A stretch of DNA of 64,000 nucleotides from Symbiodinium natans (GCA_905221605.1 CAJNDS010000735.1:442001-506000); one strand, 5' to 3'; numbered from the stretch's first letter, positions 1 through 9,790 are shown. Program-made: numbers and translations. The notes: generated by a model from the letters alone, not told the origin.

Positions 1-208
1 CTAAACCTACATACACAGATAACGCACCATATGCATGCATATGTATATCTATACATACACATCTAGTCGCATGTATGGGCCAAAAAGGAGATGAGGTTGG
101 TGACTTCTTAGGCTTTTGGCAAGGTTTGGGTTGCTTTTAGCTCCAAAAGGCTTGGAATTCCCGTCGCATTTAAGTGGAGCTTCCATAAAACGGACCGAGA
201 CTGATGGA
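1..208. other. unique sequence, no gene recognised
   Basis: Opens with AT-rich TATA/CATA-like sequence and runs into unique DNA. An open frame from about 116 continues through the next element and is not convincing as a gene. Confidence 0.4.
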
Positions 209-324
209 CTTGGCAGCCCAGTGGTACCCTTTTCCTTTTTTTTGGGGGGGTTCTGGTTCCCTTATAAAGTAACCAACCAGAAAAAAGGGTGCCCTTATCA
301 TAATATGGCTACTGGGCTACGAAG
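209..324. mobile_element. Family A palindromic MITE-like element
   Basis: Imperfect inverted repeat. The left end CTTGGCAGCCCAGTGGTACC pairs with the right end reading GGTGCCC...GGCTACGAAG. Its TTCCCTTATAAAGTAACC core recurs in the copy at 49389. No coding capacity, so it is probably a non-autonomous DNA element. Confidence 0.7.
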
Positions 325-435
325 AGGATCACTCTTAGGCCAACTCTATAAGCCCCTCTACCCCAAACCCCAAACCTTAATCCCTAAACACTCAGAGGAT
401 TTAGTGCTTCCTCCCAGACTCTCCACTACTTAAAG

Positions 436-550
436 GATCAAGGGACTTCGTAAGTAGGGTTATAATTAGGTCAACTATAGTTACAACTACCCAGAACCCC
501 AATTAGGGCACTTATAACCCTACTTACTAAGTCCCATGATCCTCCAAGTA
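436..550. mobile_element. Family B palindromic MITE-like element
   Basis: Imperfect palindrome ending in CCTCCAAGTAC, with inner arms TAAGTAGGGTTATAA and TTATAACCCTACTTA. It belongs to the most numerous element family here (consensus end ACTTGGAGGTTCATGGG). Telomere heptamers follow directly, then a second partial end near 620-645. Confidence 0.7.
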
Positions 551-615
551 CCCTAAACCCCAACCCCCAAAACCCAAACCCTAAACTCTAAACCCTAAAC
601 CCTAATCTCTAAACC
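551..615. repeat. interstitial telomere-type array, CCCTAAA
   Basis: Degenerate CCCTAAA heptamers between a family B element and a second family B end fragment. Confidence 0.8.
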
Positions 616-648
616 CTACTTACTAAGTCCCATGATCCTCCAACTAGG

Positions 649-756
649 CCGGAGTCGGGTGACGAAGAGCTGGTGTCGCCCAACTCGATGCGTGGGATCG
701 TCGCCTGGCATCAAATCCTACTCACTGCCAACAAGATCCTCACTTCATGCCCTTGG
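649..756 (+). CDS. candidate coding exon, unknown protein
   Basis: Open frame of about 36 codons with acidic then mixed composition (PESGDEELVSPNSM, then AWHQILLTANKIL). It starts just after a family B end fragment and stops at CCTTGG|GTTTAAGG, a GT donor at the first base of a TTTAGGG array. The acceptor is unclear. No family recognised; chance openness at this length is substantial. Confidence 0.4.
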
Positions 757-797
757 GTTTAAGGTTTAGGGTTTAGGGTTTAGGGTTTAGGGTTTGG
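757..797. repeat. interstitial telomere-type array, TTTAGGG
   Basis: About five TTTAGGG units directly after the candidate exon end. Confidence 0.85.
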
Positions 798-1444
798 GCA
801 TTAATTAAGGTTCAGTTCCGACACACCTCTCTCAACAGTCCTTGACATCCATGCAGGTAACAAGAGGTTGTAAAGTGTGAGAGGAGTGCCCGCAACCGAT
901 TAACACTTGCAAGTATGCGATTCTCGTCTTCCGCTAGTTACATTGGTGCTTCAAGTCGTGTGACAGAGAACGCCTGGAAGATCAACTTTACTTGAACTCG
1001 CGGCCATTTGTGGGAGCAGATAGGATGTCCACTTTTCATAGCTGCACATGCATGAAGACTACTTACAAACGCCTAAGTTAGGTTTGAGGGATGTAGAGTT
1101 CAGGGTTTAGGGGGTTAGATGTTTAGGGTTTCGAGCTTAGTGCAGAGTTAAGAGGGTTGGACATTTTAGGTTTTCGAATAGTTCAGAGTTGAGGGGGGGG
1201 GTTGATGTTTTTGGAGTTCAGAGCTTAGTTCAGAGGTGAGGGCGTTAGATGTTCGAGGGCTTAGAGCTTAGTTCAGGGGTAAGGGGTTAGACATGCTTTG
1301 GGGTTTCGAGCTTAGATAGTTCAGAGGTAAGGAGGTTAGCTGTTCTTTGAGGTTACGAGCTTAGTGGGTTCAGAGGGAAGGGGGTTAGATGTTCGTTGGG
1401 GTCTAGAGCTGAGGTCGGGGTTTTAGATTTAGTCATGTGAGCAG
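798..1444. other. intergenic or intronic sequence with decayed telomere repeats
   Basis: 798-1075 is unique with no convincing frame. 1080-1440 is a decayed G-rich series of about 50-60 bp units built on GGTTAGATGTT and TCGAGCTTAG, a tandem repeat probably derived from TTTAGGG. Confidence 0.5.
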
Positions 1445-1509
1445 TCTCTGTCGGGCCTAGGGAAATCGTCGAGCGAGCCGGTCTCTTCAGAAGGTGGAGG
1501 ACTGGATAG
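1445..1509 (+). CDS. candidate small exon
   Basis: Acceptor TGAGCAG| and donor GATAG|GTTTAAGG bracket 65 nt open in one frame, giving a Ser/Gly-rich peptide (SLSGLGKSSSEPVSSEGGG). The donor lies at the start of the next TTTAGGG-type array. Too short to identify. Confidence 0.35.
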
Positions 1510-1704
1510 GTTTAAGGTCTAGGGTCTGGGGTTTAGGGTTTAGGGTTTAGGGTTTGGGGTTCAGGGGAGTCGGGCGGTTTAGAGTTTAGGGCTTACAGTC
1601 CACTGTGAAGTTGACCCCTTTGAGTACCTGAAGGCTTGAAGATGTAGAAAGCTCCCGGACTACTAGAATGCAGGCACAGGGCTGTGTTCCCCCTGGGCCC
1701 CCAT

Positions 1705-2075
1705 AACCATGCCCTAAAGCCCTAAACCCTAAAGCCCTAAGCCCTAAAGCCCTAAAGCCCTAAAGCCCTAAGCCCTAAAGCCCTAAGCCCTAAACCCTCA
1801 TAGCCCATGCCCTGCACCTCAAGGGCTGGGAGCTTGGATTCCTGCTCGCCGTTTCCTTGTGTCCGTACCCCGCACCCCAAACCCCAAACCCCCAAGCCCA
1901 AAAACCTTAACCCTAAACCCTAAACCCCAAACCCCAAGCCCCAAGCCCCAAACCCCAAGCCCCAAACCCCAAACCCCAAGCCCCAAACCCCAAGCCCCAA
2001 GCCCCAAGCCCCAAGCCCCAAGCCCCAAGCCCCAAGCCCCAACCCTACACCTTCTAAACCCGAAACCCTGAACCC
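1705..2075. repeat. variant telomere arrays: CCCTAAAG/CCCTAAG, then CCCCAAA/CCCCAAG
   Basis: Two blocks of homogenised variants. 1705-1800 is CCCTAAAG octamers and CCCTAAG heptamers. 1870-2050 is CCCCAAA and CCCCAAG heptamers. Pro/Lys-rich frames across it are repeat translations, not genes. Confidence 0.85.
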
Positions 2076-2082
2076 CAAATGT

Positions 2083-2154
2083 GTAGTTCTCAGTAGTGTT
2101 CTTATTCTCTATTTTAGGGTACTTATAGAAACCTTACTTCTAACTACCCATGAA
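2083..2154. mobile_element. Family B element, partial
   Basis: Right part of a family B palindrome (TACTTCTAACTACCCATGAACC), joined directly to the following CCCTAAA array. Confidence 0.5.
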
Positions 2155-2234
2155 CCTAAACCCTAAACCCTAAACCCTAAACCCTAAACCCTAAACCCTA
2201 AACCCTAAACCCTAAACCCTAAACCCTAAACCCC
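2155..2234. repeat. interstitial telomere-type array, CCCTAAA (about 11 units)
   Basis: Near-perfect CCCTAAA heptamers ending in CCCCAAG, which supplies a possible AG acceptor for the next exon. Confidence 0.9.
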
Positions 2235-2237
2235 AAG

Positions 2238-2356
2238 CAAACCTCACTTTAAGTGCACCGAGCTTGGCTGCCTGGAGAGTTTTTGAGGTTGAGGGGATGA
2301 TGTGTCTCCATGAGATGTGCCCAAAGAAGGCTCAAGAAATTCGGGAACCCGAATAG
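2238..2356 (+). CDS. candidate coding exon, possibly terminal
   Basis: After the acceptor CCCCAAG| at the end of a CCCTAAA array, about 39 codons are open to a TAG. The peptide includes PSLAAWRVFEVEGMM and CPKKAQEIREPE. A TTTAGGG array begins 34 bp later. Composition is protein-like; no family recognised. Confidence 0.42.
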
Positions 2357-2389
2357 GGTCCATGAACCTAGTTTGGGGAGGATTTGAGG

Positions 2390-2453
2390 TTTAGGGTTTA
2401 GGGTTTAGGGTTTAGGGTTTAGGGTTTAGGGTTTAGGGTTTAGGGTTTAGGGC
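2390..2453. repeat. interstitial telomere-type array, TTTAGGG (9 units)
   Basis: Perfect TTTAGGG heptamers. A shorter array sits at 2605-2632. Confidence 0.9.
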
Positions 2454-2755
2454 TACTACACACGACCAGGGGTGTCTCAACTAAGGCCCATATACAGATT
2501 ATATAGGTACAGGAACCCTTAGCGGAAGCTGTACAACCCGAAGCCCAACACCCTGAAGCCTGAAACGCCTCTATGCCTTGATGCTCTGACCCCAAATCCC
2601 TCGAGGGTTTAGGGTTTAGGGTTTAGGGTTTCAACCCACAAGCCCTGAAACCTAAATTCCCTAGACCCCATCCCCAAAAACAGGCTAACGACTTGACCGC
2701 AAGACTCCCAAAGCTGCAACTTACCAGAGCATCAGGTGTGGATAGATCTATATCG

Positions 2756-2846
2756 GGGCTTACGGAAATAGAGGAACAAACCCCCAAATAGTAGGATTCC
2801 CTTGTAGTCAGGACCCCAACAAGGCACCCCTAGTTTCGGAAACCCC
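2756..2846. mobile_element. Family F palindromic MITE-like element
   Basis: Ends GGGGCTTACGGAAATAG and CTAGTTTCGGAAACCCC are inverted repeats. The core contains the family-diagnostic AATAGTAGGATTCCC. Related copies lie at 5373, 29052, 36276, 46367 and 63259. No coding capacity. Confidence 0.65.
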
Positions 2847-3080
2847 ATATGGGTGTTTCCGAAAAAAGAGGTACCTTGCAGGGTTCCTTTAAGGGGATCC
2901 TATTCTTTGTGGGGTAGAAATACCCATAGGGGTTTGGGGTTTTTAGGGTTTGGCGTCCCACAGTTTTCGCTGTACTGTTTAGGGCGATCCCTGAAGAGAG
3001 GTTTATGTTTGATAGAGGGTTACCAATTCGCGGCTGCATCAGAGTTTGTAGGTTCAAGCTGGGAGGCTGATGCTTAGTGA
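2847..3080. other. unique sequence with a weak open frame
   Basis: A weak + frame at 2995-3077 gives EGYQFAAASEFVGSSWEADA before a stop next to a CCCTAAA array. It could be a terminal exon, but support is thin. Confidence 0.25.
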
Positions 3081-3127
3081 CTAAACCCTAAACCCTAAAC
3101 CCTAAACCCTAAACCCTAAACCCTAAG
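3081..3127. repeat. interstitial telomere-type array, CCCTAAA
   Basis: Six to seven CCCTAAA units. Confidence 0.9.
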
Positions 3128-3176
3128 GTGGGGTCATAGGTACAGACCCAAAATGGGATGTACACTTACAACCATG

Positions 3177-3293
3177 GCTTGGTAGCCCAGTGGTGCCCTT
3201 TTTCGCGTTTTTGGGTTCAAGGTCTCCCCTTATCAAGCAGCCAGCCCTCAAAAAGGGTGCCCTTATTGTGATATGGTTGCTGGGCTACCAAGA
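3177..3293. mobile_element. Family A palindromic MITE-like element
   Basis: Clean inverted repeat: CTTGGTAGCCCAGTGGTGCC at the left pairs with GGTTGCTGGGCTACCAAG at the right, with AAAAAGGGTGCCC arms inside. This is the clearest A1-subfamily copy. Confidence 0.75.
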
Positions 3294-3364
3294 CGGGGTA
3301 TGAGTCATAGCTACCCATGAACCTCGAAGTAGGCTAAGGGTCTGGAGCTTCTGCATTTCTACAG

Positions 3365-3442
3365 GGCCAAAGCCCTGGACAGGAGGCGCTCACGGCGGTC
3401 ATCCGCATGAAGCACGCAGGAGGCTCCGGGTGGGATTTGCAG
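3365..3442 (+). CDS. candidate internal exon with both splice sites
   Basis: Polypyrimidine-rich acceptor CATTTCTACAG| opens 78 nt, exactly 26 codons in phase 0 (GQSPGQEALTAVIRMKHAGG, then SGWDLQ), to donor TTGCAG|GTTTTAGGG, the first GT of a telomere-type array. A 26-nt frame at 3839-3864 (AG|CTCTCGG...GCAAG|GTAGTGAG) is phase-compatible and could be the next small exon. Function unknown. Confidence 0.5.
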
Positions 3443-3475
3443 GTTTTAGGGTTTAGGGTTTAGGGTTTAGGGTGG
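3443..3475. repeat. interstitial telomere-type array, TTTAGGG
   Basis: Four to five units starting exactly at the candidate donor. Confidence 0.9.
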
Positions 3476-3663
3476 GTGCACGTCAGTGCATGTTATATTT
3501 CGAGTTGCTTTTGCCCTTGGGGGGTTGGGATGTGGCCCAATTCTTAAAGAGCCTCTCCCCCCCCCACCCCCCCCCCCGAGCTACCACCACAGTAAACCCG
3601 GTCGAAGCAGAACCTTCCGGCCGGAAGACCCCCTCATGGAACTCACAAGACACTGCGCGCTAT

Positions 3664-3773
3664 TCCTAGGAGGGTGTGGGTTATCCCATCCATGGGCCCT
3701 TAACAGGGGGACCCCTGCTATATACCCCTTTTACACCCCATACAACTTAAGGGCCCATACTTCAGAACCCTTG
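3664..3773. mobile_element. Family P palindromic element
   Basis: Left GGGCCCTTAA and right TTAAGGGCCCATAC arms are inverted. A related copy lies at 17636-17721. MITE-like, non-coding. Confidence 0.5.
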
Positions 3774-3864
3774 ACACAGGGCAAGGGTGCTTTCCCAGAC
3801 CTCGCATAGGGCTCCACGCCCTGAACCCTGAACCCCAGCTCTCGGCGACCGTGGTCCTGGCAAG

Positions 3865-4446
3865 GTAGTGAGGGGGACAAGAGCTTCTCCCTGGCAGCCT
3901 GGAAGCACTGAAGAGGGGCCCCAAAAAAGCCACATAAGCATGAGGATCTTACAAGCAGGGTTGATTTCGGAATCCCCCTTTATAGGGGCCCGAATACCCC
4001 AATAGTAGGATCCTTATGTGTATGTGGTGCTTCTGTGCCTCGACTGAAGAGTGTAGTGGCAGCGGTCTTGGCTCAAGATAGATAGGGTTGAGCTGAATAG
4101 GGTTCCCTAAACCCGAAACCCGAGGGCTTAGGGCTTCCGGTGTCAGACGCGCTGCAAACCTCAGTCACATTGCCGATGACACCATGGTTCGGACGTTGAG
4201 TTTCGGTGGACTTCGGGCTTTAGGGTTTGAGGCCGGGGCCCGGGGGCTAAGTTTGCTCTGGGGCCAGGCTGGCTTGAAAGGTCAAGTTTCTCCTTTTGTG
4301 GACACTTTGGTTCAGGGTTTGGGGGTGTTGGGTCAATCGTAAATCCCCAAGGCACCAGAACCCGAAGCCCCCGAGGCTTGAACCCGCAACGCATGAACCA
4401 ATCCTGGACTAGGACCCAGAACTGGGCCCTGCCTCTCTGTTTGCAG
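3865..4446. other. non-coding or uncertain; partial family F sequence
   Basis: 3965-4013 matches the family F core (CAATAGTAGGATCC). The rest is unique with frames on both strands and no clear winner. Confidence 0.35.
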
Positions 4447-4491
4447 GGTCTGCGGCTCCCTGGGAATAGCACCTTTTCGACATCCTACAGC
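4447..4491 (+). CDS. possible small exon
   Basis: A strong acceptor, CTCTCTGTTTGCAG|, opens 15 codons (GLRLPGNSTFSTSYS) that end as a CCCTAAA-type array starts. Too short to weigh properly. Confidence 0.22.
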
Positions 4492-4605
4492 CCTAAACCC
4501 AAAACCCAAACCCCCACTCCTTACACTCGAAATCCGCAAGCCGAATCCCCCCCCCCATCCCCCCTCCCCCTAAACCCCAAACCCCTAAACCCTAAACCCT
4601 ACACC
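4492..4605. repeat. degenerate CCCTAAA-type array
   Basis: Mixed CCCTAAA, CCCAAAA and CCCCAAA units with poly-C interruptions. Confidence 0.75.
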
Positions 4606-4872
4606 CCCCACAAGCCTGCAATGTTTCTCTGGGCAAGGCTTCAGGGGGTACGGTTTGGGGCCTTGGGACGTAGGGTTTAGGGCTTAGAGGGTTAGGTAAC
4701 GGTTCCAGGCTTCAAAGGGGGCGCCACTGAAAGCAGTCATGGCAAGTTTTGAGCTGCGAGGAAGACTTCGCCACCTCCGCAGTCAACCTCCCCATTATGC
4801 AGGAGGCCCTGCAAGCCCAGAAGGTGCGAAGTTCAGGGGGTTTAAGGGTTTTGGGCCTTGGGTTTTGGGGGT

Positions 4873-4875
<3 letters not shown>

Positions 4876-4930
<55 letters not shown>

Positions 4931-5063
4931 GGTGGGTGCGTGGGTGGGTGCGTGGGTGGGTGCGTGGGTGGGTGCGTGGGTGGGTGCGTGCGTGCGTGCG
5001 TGCGTGCGTGCGTGTGGGTGTGTGGGTGTGGGTGTGGGTGTGTGTGTGTGTGTGTGTGACTGG
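4876..5063. repeat. TG / TGCG / GGGTGCG microsatellite
   Basis: Long TG tract followed by GTGGGTGC units and more TG. The Cys-Val and His-Thr frames across it are repeat translations. An open frame just upstream (4749-4835, EEDFATSAVNLPIMQEALQ) could be exonic. Confidence 0.9.
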
Positions 5064-5372
5064 CTGTGTGTGAAGGAGTTTCATTAAACAAATCTTGTGC
5101 CGAAACAAGGGAGCCATAGTCGTATGATTTCTATGCCCATGTTGCTTGCTCCTTCTGTACCGCACTTAGAGGTATCACGGCTCAGGGCTTCGACTGGGGC
5201 GGGTTGGAGGGGTCGCACAGACAGGGGTTTAGGGTGTAGGGTGTAGGGTTTACAAGTTTAGGGTTTAGGGTCAGGAACAGATGATTCTGTTTCGTTGTGT
5301 TACGCTGCCAGATCCCAGCGTTAAAGCGTTAAAGTGCACAAGTATACCTTTCACGGGGTCGATGTAAATATG

Positions 5373-5517
5373 AGGGTTTCCGGCGAAAAAAGGACCTAAT
5401 ATAGACCCCCCCAGTTAGTAGGATCCCCTTATAATGTTGACCCCAGCAAGGTACCCCGAATTTTGGAAACCCTAAACCCTAAACCTGAACCCTAAACCCT
5501 AATTTCGGAAACCCCTA
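5373..5517. mobile_element. Family F palindromic element holding telomere repeats
   Basis: GAGGGTTTCCGGCGAAAA at left and TTTCGGAAACCCCTATA at right, with the TTAGTAGGATCCCC core. CCCTAAA units (5466-5503) lie within the right arm. Confidence 0.65.
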
Positions 5518-5637
5518 TATGTCTGCAACAAGCGGGTCTGCATGAGCCAGAGGTAGTTCGAGCCGAACGATGTTGTAAGTTCCATCCCGGGGTCAAGGGT
5601 TTAGGGTTTAGGGTCTAGGGATGTAGGCTACCTAGTG

Positions 5638-5744
5638 GCCTAGGACCGGGAGTAGGCCCTTGTTTTCCTTTTTGGGGTTCCCTTATTATCCCCTTAAAAC
5701 CAAAAAGGGCACCCTTTTTATTCCTGGGTTACTCCCGGGCGTAG
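5638..5744. mobile_element. Family A (A2 subfamily) palindromic MITE-like element
   Basis: CTAGGACCGGGAGTAGGCCC at left pairs with GGTTACTCCCGGGCGTAG at right, with the shared AAACCAAAAAGGG core. Other A2 copies: 24851, 32637, 35030. Confidence 0.75.
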
Positions 5745-5756
5745 TAACCTGAACCC

Positions 5757-5869
5757 TACTTAGAGGTTTATGGGTAGTTCTATGAAGAGTTACTTGTGGT
5801 AATTGTACCTATTACCCTATTCAAGGTGCTTTTAACCTGACTTATACCTACCCATGAACCTCCAAGTAC
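5757..5869. mobile_element. Family B palindromic MITE-like element
   Basis: ACTTAGAGGTTTATGGGTAG at left and CTACCCATGAACCTCCAAGT at right form inverted termini. Confidence 0.75.
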
Positions 5870-5968
5870 ACCCTAAACCCTATGCCCTATAACCATCCAT
5901 GAACCTCCAAGTATGACCGCCAAGCCCTAAACCCTAAACCCTATTTCCTAAACCCTAACCAACTTCAG

Positions 5969-6057
5969 GAAGACGGCGACCGGCTGAGAGAGGCCCCGAA
6001 GCTTGGGAGCTCACAGGGAAGCCGAAGCCAATGCCAGGATTCTCCCCTAAGATTCTG
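5969..6057 (+). CDS. candidate exon, charged
   Basis: Acceptor AACTTCAG| opens 29 codons in phase 0 starting EDGDRLREAPKLGSS, up to donor TTCTG|GTTTTAGGG at the first base of a TTTAGGG array. CCCTAAA lies upstream. It may belong with the coiled-coil exon at 6543. Confidence 0.42.
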
Positions 6058-6120
6058 GTTTTAGGGTTTAGGGTTTAGGGTTTAGGGTTTAGGGTTTAGG
6101 GTTTAGGGTTTAGGGTTTAG
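6058..6120. repeat. interstitial telomere-type array, TTTAGGG (8-9 units)
   Basis: Perfect heptamers abutting the exon end. Confidence 0.9.
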
Positions 6121-6484
6121 GCAGCTCCTAAAGTTGCACCAAAAGAATTCCCGCAACTGTGAATCATCAACACCACATGCCCATCGAACTTCGTTAGGCC
6201 CTTATAAAACTCCAAGTTTTCGAGCCCTAAGCTACCCTCCCTATGTTAGGTTGCCGGGCATCATTCTTGTCATCTTAGGACTTCGGGGTTCTGTGCGCTT
6301 GATGAGCTAAAGCCCTGACGAGCGTTGAGAGGGTTGGGGCTTGGGGCTTGGGTCCGCTTCTCTCGAGGGTTTCGGGTTTAGGGTTTAGGGTTTGGGGTTT
6401 AGGGCTTAGGGTTTAGGATTTTGGGCCAGTATCAAATCACTCCAGACGAAGCCCCAAGCCCCACTAAACCCCCAAATCCAACCC

Positions 6485-6535
6485 CTAAACCCTAAACCTA
6501 AACCCTAAACCCTAAACCCTAAACCCGAAACCCGA
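6485..6535. repeat. interstitial telomere-type array, CCCTAAA
   Basis: CCCTAAA units ending in CCCGAAA, just before an AG acceptor. Confidence 0.85.
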
Positions 6536-6542
6536 AAAGCAG

Positions 6543-6642
6543 CATGCCAACGGCAGGGCCTCCTGGGCGTCTCAGAGCGCATGGGAGCTTTGGAGGCGAC
6601 GGCGAAGGAGCTGGCAGAGATACTTGCCGAAACGCACTTGAT
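6543..6642 (+). CDS. candidate exon encoding a coiled-coil segment
   Basis: AG|CATGCC opens 100 nt with heptad-like composition (GLLGVSERMGALEATAKEL, then AEILAETHL) to donor TTGAT|GTTTTTAGGGG, the start of a telomere-type array. GC-rich third positions fit coding. Function unknown; it is plausibly in the same gene as 5969-6057 and 7469-7560. Confidence 0.48.
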
Positions 6643-6791
6643 GTTTTTAGGGGTTTAGGGTTTAGGGTTTTGCCGCATTTCAGGGGCTTTTTTAGGTTTT
6701 TTGTTTTTTTTTTGGGTTTTTTGAGGGCCATGCTACCATGCCCAAAGCGTTGCCACTGTTGTCCCTTTTTTCGGCCCCCAGAAGCAAGAAG

Positions 6792-6845
6792 CAGTTTTAG
6801 GGTTTAGGGTTTAGGGTTTAGGGTTTAGGGTTTAGGGTTTAGGGC
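6792..6845. repeat. interstitial telomere-type array, TTTAGGG
   Basis: Seven to eight perfect units. Confidence 0.9.
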
Positions 6846-7468
6846 TCTAGATCATCCCATATATGCCCATTCCCATTACGCAGGCCCCCCCCCCCGATCT
6901 GTCTCCTCCAAACCGCCAACCCTAGGCCCCCGCGGGCTGACGGCTCGGAAATCTTTAGCTTTGACGCTGTCAGGTTCTGAGGTCACTCGAAAAGAACGTT
7001 CAAAGACGCTTGTGAAAGGGCTTGAGGGTTGAGAGTTGCCAGCCCTTTTCCGAGGTTCTGAGTATATTGAGAGCAGAGTTGTTTCTGTAGCCTAGTGGCT
7101 TTGGGCATTGGTTTGGTGGTGTGGCTACTTGAGGACCACCACTTTCTACACACTTCTCAGTCTCATCACTATGGATAATGCCCGAAACCGCCACCTAAAC
7201 CCTCAGCCGAAACGCTGGACCGTAAACCCTGAACCACAGTTTCACATAACAGATGCACCAAGTCACATCCACGCCTCAAAGCCCCAGGACAGGCAAGCAA
7301 CAAGCCCCGAACCGCCCAACAAGAAACCTCGGCCTAAACCTAAAAGAATGCCCAACGCCTTACACACTCCAAAAAGTCTAAACCTCCAAATCCTACAACC
7401 CTCAACCCTAAACCCTAAACCCCGAACCCCCATAGGCCCTAAAAAGGCTACGCCCGAGGTCGGTGCAG

Positions 7469-7560
7469 CAGCTACGGGAACTGTCAGACATGCGTGAGCA
7501 GGCTCCGTTCCGCCCCTTCCGGTTGCGGAGCTTGACTTTTGACATGCAGACCTTTGGGAG
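7469..7560 (+). CDS. candidate exon, Arg/Leu-rich
   Basis: Acceptor CGGTGCAG| opens about 30 codons (QLRELSDMREQAPFRPFRL, then RSLTFDMQTFG) ending in G-rich sequence that grades into TTTAGGG-type repeats. CCCTAAA repeats lie upstream. The donor is unclear (GA or GT). Confidence 0.42.
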
Positions 7561-7725
7561 GGGGAGGGTTTGGGGTTTAGGGTTTGGGGTTTAGGGTTTA
7601 GGGTTTAGGGTGTACTGTGGGAGGGGGGGCTTTAGGGTTTGGGGTTTAGGGTATTGGGGTTCAGGGTTCTGGGTTTAGGGTTATGGATTTGGCGGAGGGG
7701 GGGGGGAGGGGGGGGGGCGGTGAGG
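7561..7725. repeat. degenerate TTTAGGG/TTTGGGG array with poly-G
   Basis: TTTGGGG, TTTAGGG and TATTGGGG units, then a G-rich tract at 7695-7720. Confidence 0.8.
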
Positions 7726-8197
7726 GTCGGTCTAGTATGGTATAGAGAACCTATATAGTCTTAAGGTATGTATATACATATACATATTTATGTAATTACT
7801 TACACGCGCCTTAGGGCAGTCCAACCCAGGAATTTCCATCTGGGGTCCATGATACTGGTCAACCCATCCTCGAGCGTTAAACCCCTAATAGACGCTAAGC
7901 CCCTAAACCCTACACTCTAACCTAAACCCTAAACCCTAAACCCTAAAACTTGTGCGAAGCCCTTAAACCCTGAATCCTAAACGCACAGGAGGCCTCTTGT
8001 CGGTTGGCCAATGTCGAGGGACGCACCGACGGCGACCTGCCCACGACAGGGTTTCAGGGTTTAGAGTTCATGTCTGGGGCTTTCTTCAGGGATCTAGTAA
8101 AGGTATAGGGTTTAGGGTTTCGGGTTTAGGGGCTATAGAAGGGACCCTTAATCTTATTCCCCGACATCGCCCCTATATATAGTGCAGCGTCGCTGCC

Positions 8198-8352
8198 CCC
8201 CCCACCCCCCCCCCCCCCAATGGTCCCCCCATACCCCCCCCCCCCCCCCCCCCCCCCACGCCCCCCCCCCCCCCCCCCCACGCCCCCCCCCCCCCCCCCC
8301 ACGCCCCCCCCCCCCCCCCCCCCCGAAATTCTTTCCCCCGCCCCCGCCCCCC
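8198..8352. repeat. poly-C tract with ACG interruptions
   Basis: Repeated runs of C separated by ACG and ATG. Proline-rich frames here are repeat translations. Confidence 0.9.
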
Positions 8353-8387
8353 TGTGGTTTGGGCCTTTCTGTGGGGTGGTGTGGTTG

Positions 8388-8615
8388 GGGTTTAGGGTTT
8401 AGGGTTTAGGGTTTAGGGTTTAGGGTTGAGGGTTGAGGGTTTAGGGCTTAGGGTTTAGGGTTTAGGGTTTAGGGTTTAGGGTCCGCGCCCCGCCCCCCTG
8501 TGGTTTGGGCCCTGTGGGGTGGTGGGCTTGGGGTTTGGGTTGAGGGTTTAGGGTTTAGGGGTCTAGGGTTTAGGGTTTAGGGTTTAGGGGGGGTGGGGGG
8601 GGGGGGGGACACCGG
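8388..8615. repeat. TTTAGGG arrays flanking a direct repeat, then poly-G
   Basis: Two TTTAGGG blocks separated by a second copy of the CCCCCTGTGGTTTGGGCC sequence seen at 8349. The block with its flank appears to have been duplicated. Confidence 0.8.
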
Positions 8616-9162
8616 ACCCGGAACCATATATACACCCCCTTTTGCCAGCAGAAACACGCCAGACTCGACATTCCGCGGTCCCCTGCCACTACGGAGATGA
8701 AGGATAGTAAGAATCATACGAGTGTATCACTAAGGACGCGCAGACTAAGAATACATAGCCTTAACAAAAATACTTGTCCACCTGTCTTCGGAGTGCTCCA
8801 GCTGAAAGACGAGACCCCCTGGGAAAATGTAGGCCGTAAGCCCAAAAAAGCCCACACCAGAAACCCCTGAACCCTAAAAAACCCCAAACCCTAAACCCTA
8901 AACCGAGTCTAAGGCGAGTTCCAGAGGGTGATCGCCCTTGCAGAAGGCAACTTTGACTTGGTAGCCCAGTGGTGCCCTTCGAGCCCTTGTTTGGTGCTCT
9001 TGGTTGCCTAAGAAGTAAGGGGGTTTAAGGTTTAGGGTGTAAGGTTTAGGGTTGAGAGAGAGAGAGAGAGAGTGAGTGAGAGAGAGCGAGAAAGAGGGAG
9101 AGTGATGGTCAAGGAGAGCCGTCACGGACGTCTCCAGTCCACCAAGGGGGCACAAAGCAAGG
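8616..9162. other. unique sequence with short arrays and an AG microsatellite
   Basis: No convincing exon. It holds CCCTAAA units near 8865-8905, a lone family A end (TTGGTAGCCCAGTGGTGCCC) at 8958, a short TTTAGGG block near 9022-9050 and an AG-rich tract at 9053-9105. Confidence 0.5.
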
Positions 9163-9462
9163 TAATGTTGCACCCGGTTTAGTATCGGCCGCCGCTTTAA
9201 AGACAAACTGGCCGAATTATTCAGGACACCCTGACTGTTTGGGAGTCCCTCTTTAAAGACAAATCGTCCGGGCGCCGTAAGAAAATTCCACGCGCCGCGC
9301 CTTAAAAAAGATAGCCGGGCATCACTGCCCCTTTTGAACTTATCTAAGCTCCACCCTATTAGAATCATATGAACCCGGGGCCGTGTAATCAGGATCCCAT
9401 CCGCGCCTCCGACTGTCCAGGGGGGGGGGGGGGGGGCCCACACTAAACTGGGTGCCACATTA
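9163..9462. mobile_element. Family E element, 300 bp, terminal inverted repeats
   Basis: Ends TAATGTTGCACCCGGTTTAG and the inverted CTAAACTGGGTGCCACATTA. The interior contains two CTTTAAAGACAAA motifs and a poly-G tract near the right end. It is clearly homologous to 59349-59655. The minus frame across it is part of the repeat, not a host gene. Confidence 0.8.
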
Positions 9463-9522
9463 CTCCCCGACATAGGAATATCGAGCTGTTCTGGCCACCA
9501 GGGGCACCAAAATGTTATAAGA

Positions 9523-9790
9523 CGAGGTTTAGGGTTTAGGGTTTAGGGTTTAGGGTCTTCCCGGCTAGCAAGCGTACAGCGAGTTGCTGTAGCTCGGATT
9601 TGAAAGCCCCCCACACCCCCAAGCCTTGTTGCCGCCGCAGGGCTTTTCTTCCCTCTAAGCCCTGGATTCTGCGACCTTAAACCCTAAAAAGCCCAACAAA
9701 AACCCTACAACCCTAACCCCCAAACAAACCCTAAAGACCTTAAACCCTCAACCCTAGAAACCCTAATAACCTTAAACCCAGAAAGCCGAT
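9523..9790. repeat. TTTAGGG array, then degenerate CCCTAAA-type array
   Basis: 9523-9557 TTTAGGG. 9677-9780 decayed CCCTAAA units with unique sequence between. Confidence 0.7.

Noticed and set aside
1859-2071. Pro/Lys-rich frame (PKPQTPSPKPQ) and its Gly/Leu-rich minus shadow
   Set aside because: Pure translation of CCCCAAA/CCCCAAG heptamers. All such NPKP- or GFRV-type frames in the window were treated as repeat artefacts.
4045-4085. Possible dinoflagellate spliced-leader relic (TCTTGGCTCAAG)
   Set aside because: Only the last dozen bases resemble the conserved leader; the upstream half does not match and no other copy was found.
4739-5165. Cys-Val and His-Thr frames
   Set aside because: Translation of a TG/CA microsatellite in every frame.
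8182-8409. Poly-proline open frames
   Set aside because: They translate a poly-C tract; no coding signal outside it.
8898-9473. 191-codon minus frame
   Set aside because: Lies mostly in the family E element and is matched by a similar frame in its other copy (59439-59705); better explained as repeat sequence.
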